This document shows, in pieces, positions 34,289 through 42,724 of a DNA stretch of 64,000 nucleotides (position 1 is its first letter; every line of letters begins with the position of its first letter). The stretch spans positions 1 through 64,000 of the forward strand of contig CAYULA010000016.1 in NCBI GenBank assembly GCA_964445525.1, written 5' to 3'. The stretch comes from Penumbrarchaeum sp964445525 (GTDB lineage Archaea > Thermoplasmatota > Penumbrarchaeia > Penumbrarchaeales > Penumbrarchaeaceae). The position numbers and the translations under genes were made by a program. Below the pieces are notes generated by a model, which did no database searches, was not told the origin of the DNA, and worked only from the letters and a program-made list of their open reading frames with translations.

Positions 34289-34486
34289 GGCTATTTCCTC
34301 CTTTTATCAGTCGTTGGTGAGGGTCTTCATCGATCATGTCGGATCTACCTCGTTCCGGTTGGAGTTCCGAAACGTGGTCTTGGACGATATTTGCATTATA
34401 TATGATTTGTTATGCAAAATTGTACTTTAAAAAGAGACTTTACAAGACAACATGAAGCAGTAGTTAACCTCATGTTAAGATATGTA

Positions 34487-34527
34487 TTTATAGAAGTCCA
34501 ACCATATAGAAACTATTTTATAGAAGT
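34487..34527 (+). promoter_or_regulatory. Tandem TATA-like repeats upstream of the thermosome gene
   Basis: The 11-mer TTTATAGAAGT occurs twice, at 34487-34497 and 34517-34527, exactly 30 bases apart. The second copy lies 49 bases before the ATG, so a start about 25 bases downstream would leave a short leader containing the SD GGAGGT (34561-34566). Two TATA boxes or a regulator binding on one helical face could explain the spacing. Confidence 0.45.
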
Positions 34528-34575
34528 GTGCGATACACTGCCACTCGAAATTCCATCAAAGGAGGTAAGATCGAT

Positions 34576-36246
34576 ATGTATGCAGGAGGAACACCCATAC
34601 TTGTTCTCAAAGAAGGAACAGAAAGAAAGAGCGGAAAGGGCGCACAGTCCAACAACATTGCTGCCGCAAAGGCAATAGCCGATGCTGTCAGGACCACACT
34701 TGGCCCGAAAGGAATGGATAAGATGCTGGTTGACTCAATGGGAGATGTGGTGATAACCAATGACGGTGTCACCATTCTCAAGGAAGTTGATGTCGAGCAT
34801 CCAGCCGCAAAGATGGTCATCGAGGTCGCAAAGACCCAGGATGAACAGTGCGGCGACGGAACCACAACAGCTGTGATCTTTGCCGGAGAGCTCTTGAAGC
34901 TGGCAGAGAACCTGCTGGAGAAGAATATCCATCCCACCCTAATAACCGAGGGATACAGGCTCGCCGCCCAGAAATCACTGGAGGTCCTGAATAAAATAGC
35001 AATGCCCATCGAGGAGATGGAGGATGCACTTTTGAACATTGCCAAGACCTCCATGACCGGCAAATCAGCCGGCGACATGAAGGAAGAGCTTGCCGAGATC
35101 GTTGTGAAGGCAGTTCAATCCATTGTCGAGGAAAGGGAAGGAATCAAGAAGGTGGATATAGACAATATCAAGGTCGAGAAGAAACAGGGCGGCTCCGTAA
35201 AGGACACCGAACTCATCGAGGGAATAATCGTTGACAAGGAGAGGGTCCACGAAGGGATGCCAAGTTACGTAAAGAACCCCAAGATCGCACTAATAAACGC
35301 GGCCTTCGAGGTCAAGAAGACCGAGGTTGATGCCAAGATCCAGATTACAGACCCCAATCAGTTCCAGCAGTTCCTGGAAAACGAGGAGAACTATCTCAAG
35401 AAGATGGCTGAAAAGGTCGAAGAAGCCGGAGCAAACGTCGTATTCTGCCAGAAGGGAATAGACGACCTTGCACAGCATTTCCTGGCAAAGAAGGGAATCT
35501 TCGCCGTAAGGAGGGTAAAGAAATCCGATATGGAGAAACTCTCCAAGGCAACCGGTGCGAAGATCGTATCCAACCTCGAGGACCTCACATCCGATGATCT
35601 CGGAACCTCCGGAGCGGTTGAGGAGAAGAAGATAGGCGGAGATGAGATGACATTCGTTACCGAGTGCACCAACGCAAAAGCCGTATCGATCCTCATAAGG
35701 GGAGCTTCCGAACATGTGATCGACGAGATCGAGAGGGGAATGCATGACGCCCTTTCAACCGTTGCAGGAGCCATCGAGGACGGAAAGATGACCGCAGGAG
35801 GCGGAGCCGCAGCAGTCGAGATCGCAAGGGAGCTCAGGACCTTCGCCATTCAGACGGGAGGAAGGGAGCAGTTCGCAATCGAGGCTTTCGCAACAGCCCT
35901 CGAGGTCGTTCCAAGGACCCTTGCCGAGAATGCGGGCCTCGATCCGATAAACACGATAATCGAGATCAACAAGGCACATTCGAACGGGTCCCTCCATCAC
36001 GGAGTGAATGTCTACTCCGGACAGATAGAGGACATGAGGGCACTCAATGTCCTCGAGCCTCTCAGGGTTGGAACCCAGGCCATACAGGCTGCTGCCGAGA
36101 CCGCAAACATGGTCCTCAGGATAGATGATGTCATTGCATCCAAGTCCGGGAATGGACCTGGCGGAGCCGGCGGCGCTCCCGGCGGCATGCCACCCGGAAT
36201 GGGAGGCATGGGCGGAATGGGCGGCATGGGAGACATGGATTATTAA
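34576..36246 (+). CDS. Thermosome (group II chaperonin) subunit
   Basis: A 556-residue chaperonin subunit that forms a double-ring ATP-driven folding cage. Family signatures: NNIAAAKAIADAVRTTLGPKGMDKML has the LGPKGMDKMLVD block, then NDGVTILKEVDVEHPAAKM, QDEQCGDGTTTAVIFAG (catalytic Asp), and MTAGGGAAAVEIA. The C-terminus has the usual GGMGGMGGMGDMDY-type tail. The start at 34576 has GGAGGT 9 bases upstream. A strong terminator follows at 36267. Codon use is more G/C-biased than its surroundings, as expected of a highly expressed gene. Confidence 0.97.
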   Translation: MYAGGTPILVLKEGTERKSGKGAQSNNIAAAKAIADAVRTTLGPKGMDKMLVDSMGDVVITNDGVTILKEVDVEHPAAKMVIEVAKTQDEQCGDGTTTAVIFAGELLKLAENLLEKNIHPTLITEGYRLAAQKSLEVLNKIAMPIEEMEDALLNIAKTSMTGKSAGDMKEELAEIVVKAVQSIVEEREGIKKVDIDNIKVEKKQGGSVKDTELIEGIIVDKERVHEGMPSYVKNPKIALINAAFEVKKTEVDAKIQITDPNQFQQFLENEENYLKKMAEKVEEAGANVVFCQKGIDDLAQHFLAKKGIFAVRRVKKSDMEKLSKATGAKIVSNLEDLTSDDLGTSGAVEEKKIGGDEMTFVTECTNAKAVSILIRGASEHVIDEIERGMHDALSTVAGAIEDGKMTAGGGAAAVEIARELRTFAIQTGGREQFAIEAFATALEVVPRTLAENAGLDPINTIIEINKAHSNGSLHHGVNVYSGQIEDMRALNVLEPLRVGTQAIQAAAETANMVLRIDDVIASKSGNGPGGAGGAPGGMPPGMGGMGGMGGMGDMDY

Positions 36247-36266
36247 GCCCTGATACCTGAATTAAC

Positions 36267-36296
36267 GGGGGCTCCTTGAGCCCCCCCTTTTTTTTA
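36267..36296 (+). terminator. Strong intrinsic-type terminator after the thermosome gene
   Basis: GGGGGCTC-CTT-GAGCCCCC, a perfect 8-bp GC-rich stem with a 3-base loop, is followed by CCTTTTTTTTATTT. It starts 20 bases past the stop codon. Confidence 0.8.
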
Positions 36297-36354
36297 TTTA
36301 CCTGTAAAATCTTTAATGGTCATATTGAAGTCATTAAAAAGTGTAAGAAAACCT

Positions 36355-36452
36355 TGGAGAAGGCGGTAAGGTCGAATTTGTCTCCAAAGGGAGCTCTCCG
36401 GAAAAAAACAGGAACAAACTGTTGCAGAGGTAGCCTCCCCTTTACCGCCTTC
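36355..36452 (+). other. Structured leader or small RNA candidate before the aminopeptidase gene
   Basis: GAAGGCGGTAA (36359-36369) pairs perfectly with TTACCGCCTTC (36442-36452), closing a 72-base interior. A second repeat, TTGGAGA (36355-36361) with TCTCCAA (36381-36387), competes with the first arm. Two mutually exclusive helices of this kind suggest a switch or a small RNA. The 307-base gap between the thermosome stop and 36554 otherwise shows only the terminator and no convincing gene. Confidence 0.35.
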
Positions 36453-36553
36453 GGAGAAAAACAGCTCCATGAGGTTCTTAATGATTTTCAGCACATGAGG
36501 GGTGCGTTCATATTTAATATAAAATTGCAGTTTCAGCTCGAAGAGGTGCTATA

Positions 36554-37669
36554 ATGAAGGATCCGAGAATGAAAAGGCTTGCCGACGTCCTTATCGATCA
36601 TTCAACAAAATTGAGCAAGGGGGAGAAGGTCTACATCGAGGCCTTCGATATCCCCGAGGAAATGGTGGAGATACTTGTCGACAAGGTATACGAAAAGGAA
36701 GCCGTACCTATCGTATCACAGAAATCGGCAAAGGTGCTGAGAAAGATCTTCAGGGGATGCGATGAGAATACCATGGAAACCTTGGGCGGATTGGAGATGG
36801 AGAAGATCAAGAAGGCAGATGCCTACATCGGCCTGAGAGGCTCTCATAACATAACCGAACACTCCGATGTCCCCTCGAACAAGATGGAGTTGTACAAGAA
36901 GCACTGGTTCGGACCCGTACATATAAATTACAGGGTCCCAAAAACAAAATGGGTTGTCCTGAGATGGCCCACTTCTTCCATGGCCCAGCAGGCCAAGTTG
37001 TCCACGGAGGCTTTCGAGGAGTTCTTCTTCAATACCTGCACCATGGATTACTCCAAGATGTCCGAGGCAATGGATCCACTTGTGGACCTCATGAAGAAGA
37101 CGGACAAGGTCAGGATAGTCGCCCCCGGAACCGACATATCATTTTCGATCAAGGATATCCCGGTAATAAAATGCGATGGGGAGCTGAATATCCCTGACGG
37201 CGAGGTTTTTACCGCACCGGTAAAGGATTCGGTGAACGGTGTGATTCACTACAACACCGAGACGCTTTACGAAGGGAAGGTTTTCTCGGATGTCAGGCTT
37301 GAATTCAAGGATGGAAAGATAATCAAAGCCACAGCGAACAACACCGAGGACCTCAACAATATCCTGGATACCGATGAAGGTGCCAGGTATGTGGGGGAAT
37401 TTGCCATTGGTGTAAACCCCCATGTTAAAAAACCGATGCTGGATACACTGTTCGATGAGAAGATCGCGGGTTCCATCCATTTCACTCCGGGAAACTCCTA
37501 TGATCTTGCTCCCAACGGGAACTCTTCCAAGGTCCACTGGGACATTGTTCTTATCCAGACAGAGGAATGGGGTGGCGGGGAACTCTATTTCGATGACGTT
37601 CTTATCAGGAAGAACGGCATGTTCGTCCTGGAAGAATTGAAGGGTTTGAATCCAGAAAAACTCCTTTGA
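36554..37669 (+). CDS. M29-family metallo-aminopeptidase
   Basis: A 371-residue peptidase of family M29 (AmpS/PepS-like), which removes N-terminal residues using two metal ions in the cytoplasm. Recognised blocks: KLADVLIDHSTKLSKGEKVYIEA-like N-terminus, CDGELNIPDGEVFTAPVKDSVNG with the metal-binding Glu, GEFAIGVNPHV, and HWDIVLIQTEEWGGGELYFDD near the end with His and Asp ligands. Length matches the family. GAGGTG precedes the ATG. Confidence 0.88.
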   Translation: MKDPRMKRLADVLIDHSTKLSKGEKVYIEAFDIPEEMVEILVDKVYEKEAVPIVSQKSAKVLRKIFRGCDENTMETLGGLEMEKIKKADAYIGLRGSHNITEHSDVPSNKMELYKKHWFGPVHINYRVPKTKWVVLRWPTSSMAQQAKLSTEAFEEFFFNTCTMDYSKMSEAMDPLVDLMKKTDKVRIVAPGTDISFSIKDIPVIKCDGELNIPDGEVFTAPVKDSVNGVIHYNTETLYEGKVFSDVRLEFKDGKIIKATANNTEDLNNILDTDEGARYVGEFAIGVNPHVKKPMLDTLFDEKIAGSIHFTPGNSYDLAPNGNSSKVHWDIVLIQTEEWGGGELYFDDVLIRKNGMFVLEELKGLNPEKLL

Positions 37670-37710
37670 TCTACCTCATGAGTAAATAACCGGAGACCCA
37701 TTAAGGGCCG

Positions 37711-38388
37711 ATGAGGGTATGCTGTCTCTTCAGCGGGGGAAAGGATTCCGCTTACGCACTTCACAGGATGATTCTATCCGGTTTCGAGGTTCCGGTATTG
37801 CTGACTATCCTTTCCGAGGATCCTGACTCCTGGCTTTACCACACACCCGGTCTCGAGGTCTCTCATCTCTTCGAGGAATTCACGGGAATAAAAACGGAGA
37901 TAGTTAGATCTCCAGGGAGGAAGGAGAAAGAACAGGAGGTTCTGACAGAATCTCTGAGGGATCTGAAGAGTAGATATGATCTCGATGCGATCTGTTCCGG
38001 TGCTCTTCTCTCAGATTTTCAGAGGATGAGGTTCTCACAATCGGCGTTGGAGGCGGGGTTGATATCCTATACCCCTCTTTGGAGGAAGGACGGATGGAGA
38101 TATATGAAGGAGCTTCAGGACCAGGGTTTTTCCTATATGCTGGTCTCATATTCCTCACCGGGATTCGGACCCGAAGACCTCGGAACACCCGTTGATGATG
38201 AAATGTACAACAGGTTCCTTAAAAATGCCAGGATCTGGGGTTCTCACCCTGCCTTCGAGGGGGGAGAAGCCGAGACAATGATACTTGGCGCTCCTCTTTT
38301 CCCCGGGAGGATGGAGGTCTCTGGAGGGGTTAAAGTTACGGGAGAATACAACGCCAGATTTAACATCAAGGAGGCCAGGATCGTATGA
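37711..38388 (+). CDS. dph6: Diphthine--ammonia ligase (Dph6-type ATP pyrophosphatase)
   Basis: A 225-residue PP-loop ATPase that amidates diphthine on elongation factor 2, the last step of diphthamide synthesis. The PP-loop is LFSGGKDSAYALH (residues 6-18). The family-specific motifs ICSGALLSDFQRMR and HPAFEGGEAETMILGAPLF are present. It overlaps the amidohydrolase gene by ATGA (38385-38388), so they share an operon. Confidence 0.92.
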   Translation: MRVCCLFSGGKDSAYALHRMILSGFEVPVLLTILSEDPDSWLYHTPGLEVSHLFEEFTGIKTEIVRSPGRKEKEQEVLTESLRDLKSRYDLDAICSGALLSDFQRMRFSQSALEAGLISYTPLWRKDGWRYMKELQDQGFSYMLVSYSSPGFGPEDLGTPVDDEMYNRFLKNARIWGSHPAFEGGEAETMILGAPLFPGRMEVSGGVKVTGEYNARFNIKEARIV

Positions 38389-39668
38389 AAGAACCCATCA
38401 TGCTAAAAAATGCCAGATTCGTTCTGACAATGGAGGGAGACAGGATACTGCAGGGATCCAGCATAAGGATAGAGGAAGGAGCCATCTCCCAGGTCGGTGA
38501 TGTTGAAAAGCAGAGAGGGGATGAGGTAATTGACTGTTCGAATTCAATTCTGATGCCGGGACTAGTCAATTCCCATACCCACGCGGCGATGGTTCTACTG
38601 AGGGGTTTGAACGATGATGCACCCCTTGACCAGTGGTTATCCTCGATGTGGGAGGTGGAGGGAAGGTTGACTCCGGACATGGAAGAGATGGGGGCGGAGC
38701 TGGGATTTCTGGAGATGCTCAGGACCGGTACCACAACCTGTATCGACATGTACGGGGCCTTTCAATCAGCGGTGGCTGCGGAAAGAACCGGAATTCGAAT
38801 GGCAAACGGGCCTCCTTTGATATCGGTATTCGGTTCCACCGAGGAAAGATTGAACCAGAGCCGTCAATTCCTTGACAAGTACAGGGGGAACGAGAGGATA
38901 CATCCGATCATCAACATCCATTCCATCTACACCAATGATCAAGAAGCCCTTGCCAAGGGAGGTGACCTTTCGAGGAAAGAGAAGGTTCCTCTCCACATAC
39001 ACTGCTCGGAAACCCGGAAAGAGGTTTTCGAAAACAGAAAGGAAAATGGAAGATTGGCAGTGGAGGAACTTGATGAGAACGGATGTCTATGGGAGAGAAC
39101 GATACTCGTTCATCTCGGATGGGCCTCATCCTGGGAGTTCAACAAGATCAGATCAATGGGATCAAAGGTTGTCCACTGTCCCACTTCCAACCAGAAATTG
39201 GGTACCGGAGGTTTCTTTCCCTACAGGGACCTCAAGGATATGGGCATAACAGTCGGGCTCGGCACGGACGGGGCCGCCTCCAACAATTCGCTGGACATGT
39301 TCCGGGAGATGAAGGAGATGGCCCTCATACAGAAAGGCCAGTACTGGGATCCGATCGCTTCAACCGCTTACGACAGCTTGCTCAGTTCAACTGTCAATGG
39401 AAATTCACTGCTCGGCATCTATGGAGGAATGCTGGTAGAAGGCATGAATGCCGACATAACGATACTGGACATCGATCCTCAGATGATGCCTTTGAGACCC
39501 GATAACCTGATGTCCGCACTGGTGTATTCAGCAACCGGAAACATGGTCAAGGGAACCATGGTAGCCGGTGAGTTCGTCTACGATGACGGTAAGCTCGCAG
39601 ATGGTTCGGATTGGAGGGAGAGTTACATTCGGATAGTGACCGAACTGGAAGATGAGCTCGGACTTTGA
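38385..39668 (+). CDS. SAH/MTA deaminase-like amidohydrolase
   Basis: A 427-residue metal-dependent amidohydrolase of the TrzN/ATZ/MTA-SAH deaminase branch. Metal ligands: NSHTHAAMVLLRG (HxH), IHCSETRKE and VHLGWAS region (His), and GLGTDGAASNNSLDMF (Asp). VHCPTSNQKLGTG also matches. In archaea such enzymes (DadD-like) deaminate 5'-deoxyadenosine, MTA or SAH, by-products of SAM chemistry. This fits a genome rich in methyltransferases and radical SAM enzymes. Exact substrate is inference. Confidence 0.85.
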   Translation: MKEPIMLKNARFVLTMEGDRILQGSSIRIEEGAISQVGDVEKQRGDEVIDCSNSILMPGLVNSHTHAAMVLLRGLNDDAPLDQWLSSMWEVEGRLTPDMEEMGAELGFLEMLRTGTTTCIDMYGAFQSAVAAERTGIRMANGPPLISVFGSTEERLNQSRQFLDKYRGNERIHPIINIHSIYTNDQEALAKGGDLSRKEKVPLHIHCSETRKEVFENRKENGRLAVEELDENGCLWERTILVHLGWASSWEFNKIRSMGSKVVHCPTSNQKLGTGGFFPYRDLKDMGITVGLGTDGAASNNSLDMFREMKEMALIQKGQYWDPIASTAYDSLLSSTVNGNSLLGIYGGMLVEGMNADITILDIDPQMMPLRPDNLMSALVYSATGNMVKGTMVAGEFVYDDGKLADGSDWRESYIRIVTELEDELGL

Positions 39669-39714
39669 TACATCTTTAAATAGTCATCAATCCAATATAT
39701 TATTGGGAATTTTC

Positions 39715-40704
39715 ATGAAAAAATTGATCAGAGTACTCTCCATAGACGGCGGCGGAATAAGGGGAATCATTCCTTCCATGGTTCTCAAAGAGATCGAGGG
39801 TATCGCCCAGAGACCTGTCTCGCATCTGTTCGATCTGATTGTGGGAACTTCCACCGGAGGACTGATAGCTCTCGCTCTAACAAAACCTGGCAGGGACGGA
39901 GGCCCTCATATCGATGGGAAATCATTGATAGGTTTTTATGAAAACGAGGGTAAAAAGATCTTCCACATTCCCTTGTGGAAGAGGGTGGAATCCGGTTGGA
40001 ATCTGCTGGATGAGAAATATCCGGACAAGAACATCGAACAGGTCCTCAAGGGATTTTTCGGTGATTCGAGGTTAAAAGAAGCAATAACACCGGTGATGAT
40101 ACCCGCATACGAGATAGAGGGGAGATCTCCATGGTTCTTCAGAAGCGAGAGGGCAAGGGTTTCGGAAAGCTATGATTTCCCCATGAGCGATGTTGCGAGG
40201 GCAGCGACAGCTGCGCCAACCTATTTCTCCCCCAAGAAATTGATGAATATGGATTCATCGGACTACTATTCCCTGATCGACGGAGGAGTCTACGCCAACA
40301 ACCCTAGCTTGTGTGCCTATGTCGAGGCAAAGAACATGTTTCCCGATAACCATGATTTCCTCCTTGTATCTCTGGGAACCGGAGAGCTGACAAAAAGGAT
40401 CGAACACAATGATGCAAAGGACTGGGGCCTCGCACAGTGGGCTCATCCCATCCTCAATGTCATATTCGATGGTCTGAGCGATACCGTGGATTATCAGATG
40501 AAGGAACTCCTGCATCCGCCCGGAAGGTCGAAAAGATACTTCAGGTTCCAGGCGAGACTGGATAACGGCAATGATGACATGGACGACGCCAGGGATCATA
40601 ATTTGAGAACACTTAAACTGGATGCAAAGGAGACGATCAGGTCACATTCCGAGGACCTGGACGTCCTTGTCAAAACACTTCTGAAAAGCGAGGAAAGAAC
40701 ATAG
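39715..40704 (+). CDS. Patatin-like phospholipase
   Basis: A 329-residue serine lipase with the patatin Ser-Asp dyad: oxyanion motif DGGGIRGIIPS at the start, nucleophile elbow GTSTGGLIAL (Ser), and catalytic Asp in LIDGGVYANNP. Hydrolysis of acyl chains from lipids is the known family activity. Ester-linked lipids are minor in archaea, so the physiological substrate is uncertain. The start at 39715 has GGGA upstream; the longer frame overlaps the amidohydrolase gene and is not used. Confidence 0.88.
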   Translation: MKKLIRVLSIDGGGIRGIIPSMVLKEIEGIAQRPVSHLFDLIVGTSTGGLIALALTKPGRDGGPHIDGKSLIGFYENEGKKIFHIPLWKRVESGWNLLDEKYPDKNIEQVLKGFFGDSRLKEAITPVMIPAYEIEGRSPWFFRSERARVSESYDFPMSDVARAATAAPTYFSPKKLMNMDSSDYYSLIDGGVYANNPSLCAYVEAKNMFPDNHDFLLVSLGTGELTKRIEHNDAKDWGLAQWAHPILNVIFDGLSDTVDYQMKELLHPPGRSKRYFRFQARLDNGNDDMDDARDHNLRTLKLDAKETIRSHSEDLDVLVKTLLKSEERT

Positions 40705-40712
40705 TCAATTCT

Positions 40713-40985
40713 TCAGGGAATATCATTCTCGGGAAGGCAGGACCTCTCCGGTGATAGGACCTTGACCTGAGCACCCATTTCCCGCGCGCTTGTGATCACT
40801 CTGTCAAGGGACCTCTTTCCGTTATCCGAAATAGAGCAAACACCTGACAGGTCCAGTACGAGGTCCTCTCCGCCGTATCCCGAATTCATCACCATGTTCT
40901 CGAATTCCAGGAAAGATTCGTCGTCGAGGCTTCCTCTGACCTTCCAGAGGAGGTCCTTGCCGGCAAATCCTCTGCGGAGCTCCAT
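40713..40985 (-). CDS. STAS-like domain protein
   Basis: A 90-residue protein with the strand-helix pattern of STAS (anti-sigma antagonist-like) domains: LLWKVRGSLDDESFLEFENMV, then DLVLDLSGVCSISDNGKRSLDRVI and a final strand AQVKVLSPE. The conserved Dxx(S/G) region reads DLSGVCSISDNG. Archaea use STAS domains in signalling and transport regulation. No kinase or partner is adjacent. The ATG at 40985 fits the domain; the frame remains open to 41051. Confidence 0.6.
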   Translation of the reverse strand: MELRRGFAGKDLLWKVRGSLDDESFLEFENMVMNSGYGGEDLVLDLSGVCSISDNGKRSLDRVITSAREMGAQVKVLSPERSCLPENDIP

Positions 40986-41051
40986 GAGATGATATATTGT
41001 CCGATGGAGAAATATAATTTTCCATGAACAGATCGAGGATGGCTCTCTCAC

Positions 41052-41365
41052 CTGATGAAGAAGAGAATAAATGGGAGCCTCCCAGGTGATTTATTGTTTC
41101 CTATTTTCCGGGTCTATCAAACACATTATTGTAGAAAAATGATCCATAGCAATACCAGTGGTTTTGCATTACCTTATCACATATATCAACCTGCGATCAG
41201 GTAAAAATACCTTGACAATAAACTGAAAAAATAACATATAAATACTATTATTTTTTGTATTGGAAAAATTATAAATAGCCCCCCACGTAATCTATAAGCA
41301 TGTCATTGAAACGTATCATGATTTTCTTATGATGAAACGTTTCGATAGACAGGATTGTGAGATAA
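41052..41365 (+). promoter_or_regulatory. Promoter and leader of the barrel/coiled-coil/PRC operon
   Basis: An A/T-rich gap. A TATA element (AAATTATAAATAG, about 41268-41280) would start transcription near 41300, leaving a leader of about 65 bases. In this leader GAAACGT occurs twice (41308 and 41334); the second copy is part of the palindrome GAAACGTTTC (41334-41343). No small gene was found here. Confidence 0.45.
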
Positions 41366-41743
41366 ATGACTGAAGAAGAAGAAAAGGAAGAAATAAAACT
41401 CACTCTCAAAGCTTCCTTGAGTTCTATCGGATCCGTGGGATCCGGTATAGCCAGGATGAACTCCAGGCATCTGGAAGCTTTCGGTGAGGAGGCCCCCGAA
41501 CTTATCGTTATAAGGTCGGAGGAACACAAGAAGGTGGTCAAGCTTGTCTCTGACAAACTGGCACCCAAGGGAAGGATCGTTCTGAGAAAAGACGACATGG
41601 AAGAACTGGAGATAGAAAAGGATGATGAAATCGATGTCCTTCCTTATGAGAAACTCACCGACCAGGTCAAGGAGGCCTGGGAAGATTTCAAGGATAGGTT
41701 CAGAAAGGAAGATGAAGAAGAAGAAGAGGAGGAAGATAAGTGA
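41366..41743 (+). CDS. Cdc48-N/double-psi-barrel-like protein with acidic tail
   Basis: A 125-residue protein. Residues 10-97 resemble the N-terminal double-psi beta barrel of Cdc48/VAT: LKASLSSIGSVGSGIARMNSR matches the family's start (ExxxxDvGxGIARxxxxxM), then PELIVIRSEEHKKVVKLV and GRIVLRKDDMEELEIEKDDEIDVLP. No AAA ATPase domain follows; instead the tail is a run of Glu and Asp. It is the first of five tightly packed genes: the next starts at a GTG overlapping this stop. The fold assignment is from pattern only. Confidence 0.6.
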   Translation: MTEEEEKEEIKLTLKASLSSIGSVGSGIARMNSRHLEAFGEEAPELIVIRSEEHKKVVKLVSDKLAPKGRIVLRKDDMEELEIEKDDEIDVLPYEKLTDQVKEAWEDFKDRFRKEDEEEEEEEDK

Positions 41744-42012
41744 ATATAGCAAACAGAGTTCAGGCGTATTCGGCAAGGCATCCCATGTCGATCAATAAAA
41801 AGATCGATTTCTACCTGAGCGAGAACCTTGCCAATATGATGGCAGAGTACAAGATAGCGGACAGCTCGGACCTGGGCGATCTGGATTCGGAATTCCAGGG
41901 CCTGGAGTCAAGAATGGACGACCTGGAAAAATGGAAGAACGAATTCTCCAGCAGGTTGATGGAAGGCGAAAAGAGAATGGACCGCCTCAAGGTCAAGGCG
42001 GGAATACAGTGA
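41740..42012 (+). CDS. Coiled-coil protein, paralogue 1 of three
   Basis: A 90-residue soluble protein. A conserved block KIDFYLSENLANMMAEYKIA is followed by a coiled coil (FQGLESRMDDLEKWKNEFSSRL...). The block KIDxYLxENL...EYxI recurs in the next two genes as HVELYFDENFRSIMGEWDMV and RIEKYLDQNLDSYISEYGIV, so the three are tandem paralogues. GTG start overlapping the previous stop codon. Function unknown. Confidence 0.7.
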   Translation: MNIANRVQAYSARHPMSINKKIDFYLSENLANMMAEYKIADSSDLGDLDSEFQGLESRMDDLEKWKNEFSSRLMEGEKRMDRLKVKAGIQ

Positions 42013-42022
42013 GGTGATATGA

Positions 42023-42349
42023 ATGGATTGGAACACTTTCTGGTTTATAGTGATAATCGCCGCCCTTGTGATTCTGCTAATACTCGTTATTGCGTGGTAT
42101 TTCAGTCTGAGAAAGAAGAGAAGGGAGATGCCCTCCCATGTGGAGCTCTACTTTGACGAGAATTTCAGGTCCATAATGGGCGAATGGGATATGGTCACAA
42201 GAGACAAGGTCAAATCCTTCAAGAAGGGTCTATCAGACAGACTATCCAAGGTAGGCGGAGATATCGACGAGCTGGAGAAGAGCAAGAAGAAGCTCGATAC
42301 GAGAATGAACTCCCTTGACAGGGAAATGTCAAAACTTGAGGGCTTCTGA
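42023..42349 (+). CDS. Membrane-anchored coiled-coil protein, paralogue 2 of three
   Basis: A 108-residue protein with one N-terminal membrane segment (FWFIVIIAALVILLILVIAWY, residues 6-26) and a basic stop (RKKRRE), so the remainder is cytoplasmic. The shared block HVELYFDENFRSIMGEWDMV is followed by a coiled coil rich in Lys and Leu. GAGGTGA lies 6 bases before the ATG. Of the three paralogues only this one has a membrane anchor, suggesting it recruits the others to the membrane. Confidence 0.75.
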   Translation: MDWNTFWFIVIIAALVILLILVIAWYFSLRKKRREMPSHVELYFDENFRSIMGEWDMVTRDKVKSFKKGLSDRLSKVGGDIDELEKSKKKLDTRMNSLDREMSKLEGF

Positions 42350-42362
42350 GGAGAGGATAGAT

Positions 42363-42713
42363 ATGGAAGAAGAATACGCAGAAGAAGAACAAAAGAAGGG
42401 ATTTTTCAGCTGGATCGGATCGGTCTTCAAGGGAAAAAAGGATGAGGAGGAAGAGGAGAAGACACCTACCTACAGCAGACGCCTCTTCGACGGCCGCATC
42501 GAGAAGTACCTTGATCAGAACCTGGACTCCTACATTTCCGAATATGGAATAGTAACCGAACTGGATCTTCAGGGATACGAGAACAGATACGAGAAATTGA
42601 CAGGCAGGGTAAAGAGCATGAAGGAATACATCCTTGATTCGGATGCCATCCTTGGTCAGATGGAGAAGGATCTACTCGAAGTGAAGGGGAAGATCAAGAC
42701 CACCAAGAAATGA
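42363..42713 (+). CDS. Acidic coiled-coil protein, paralogue 3 of three
   Basis: A 116-residue protein. An acidic N-terminus encloses a short amphipathic stretch (GFFSWIGSVFKGKK) that could bind membrane, then the shared block RIEKYLDQNLDSYISEYGIV and a coiled coil ending KGKIKTTKK. SD GAGGAGAGGA precedes the ATG at 42363. The stop overlaps the start region of the PRC-barrel gene, consistent with one transcript. Confidence 0.72.
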   Translation: MEEEYAEEEQKKGFFSWIGSVFKGKKDEEEEEKTPTYSRRLFDGRIEKYLDQNLDSYISEYGIVTELDLQGYENRYEKLTGRVKSMKEYILDSDAILGQMEKDLLEVKGKIKTTKK

Positions 42714-42724
42714 GGAGGAATGAC

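Noticed and set aside
34412..34678. Open frame across the thermosome promoter and start
   Set aside because: It runs out of frame over the thermosome start, SD and TATA repeats.
36276..36554. 92-residue open frame between thermosome and aminopeptidase genes
   Set aside because: It begins inside the terminator, has no conserved features, and spans the inverted repeats.
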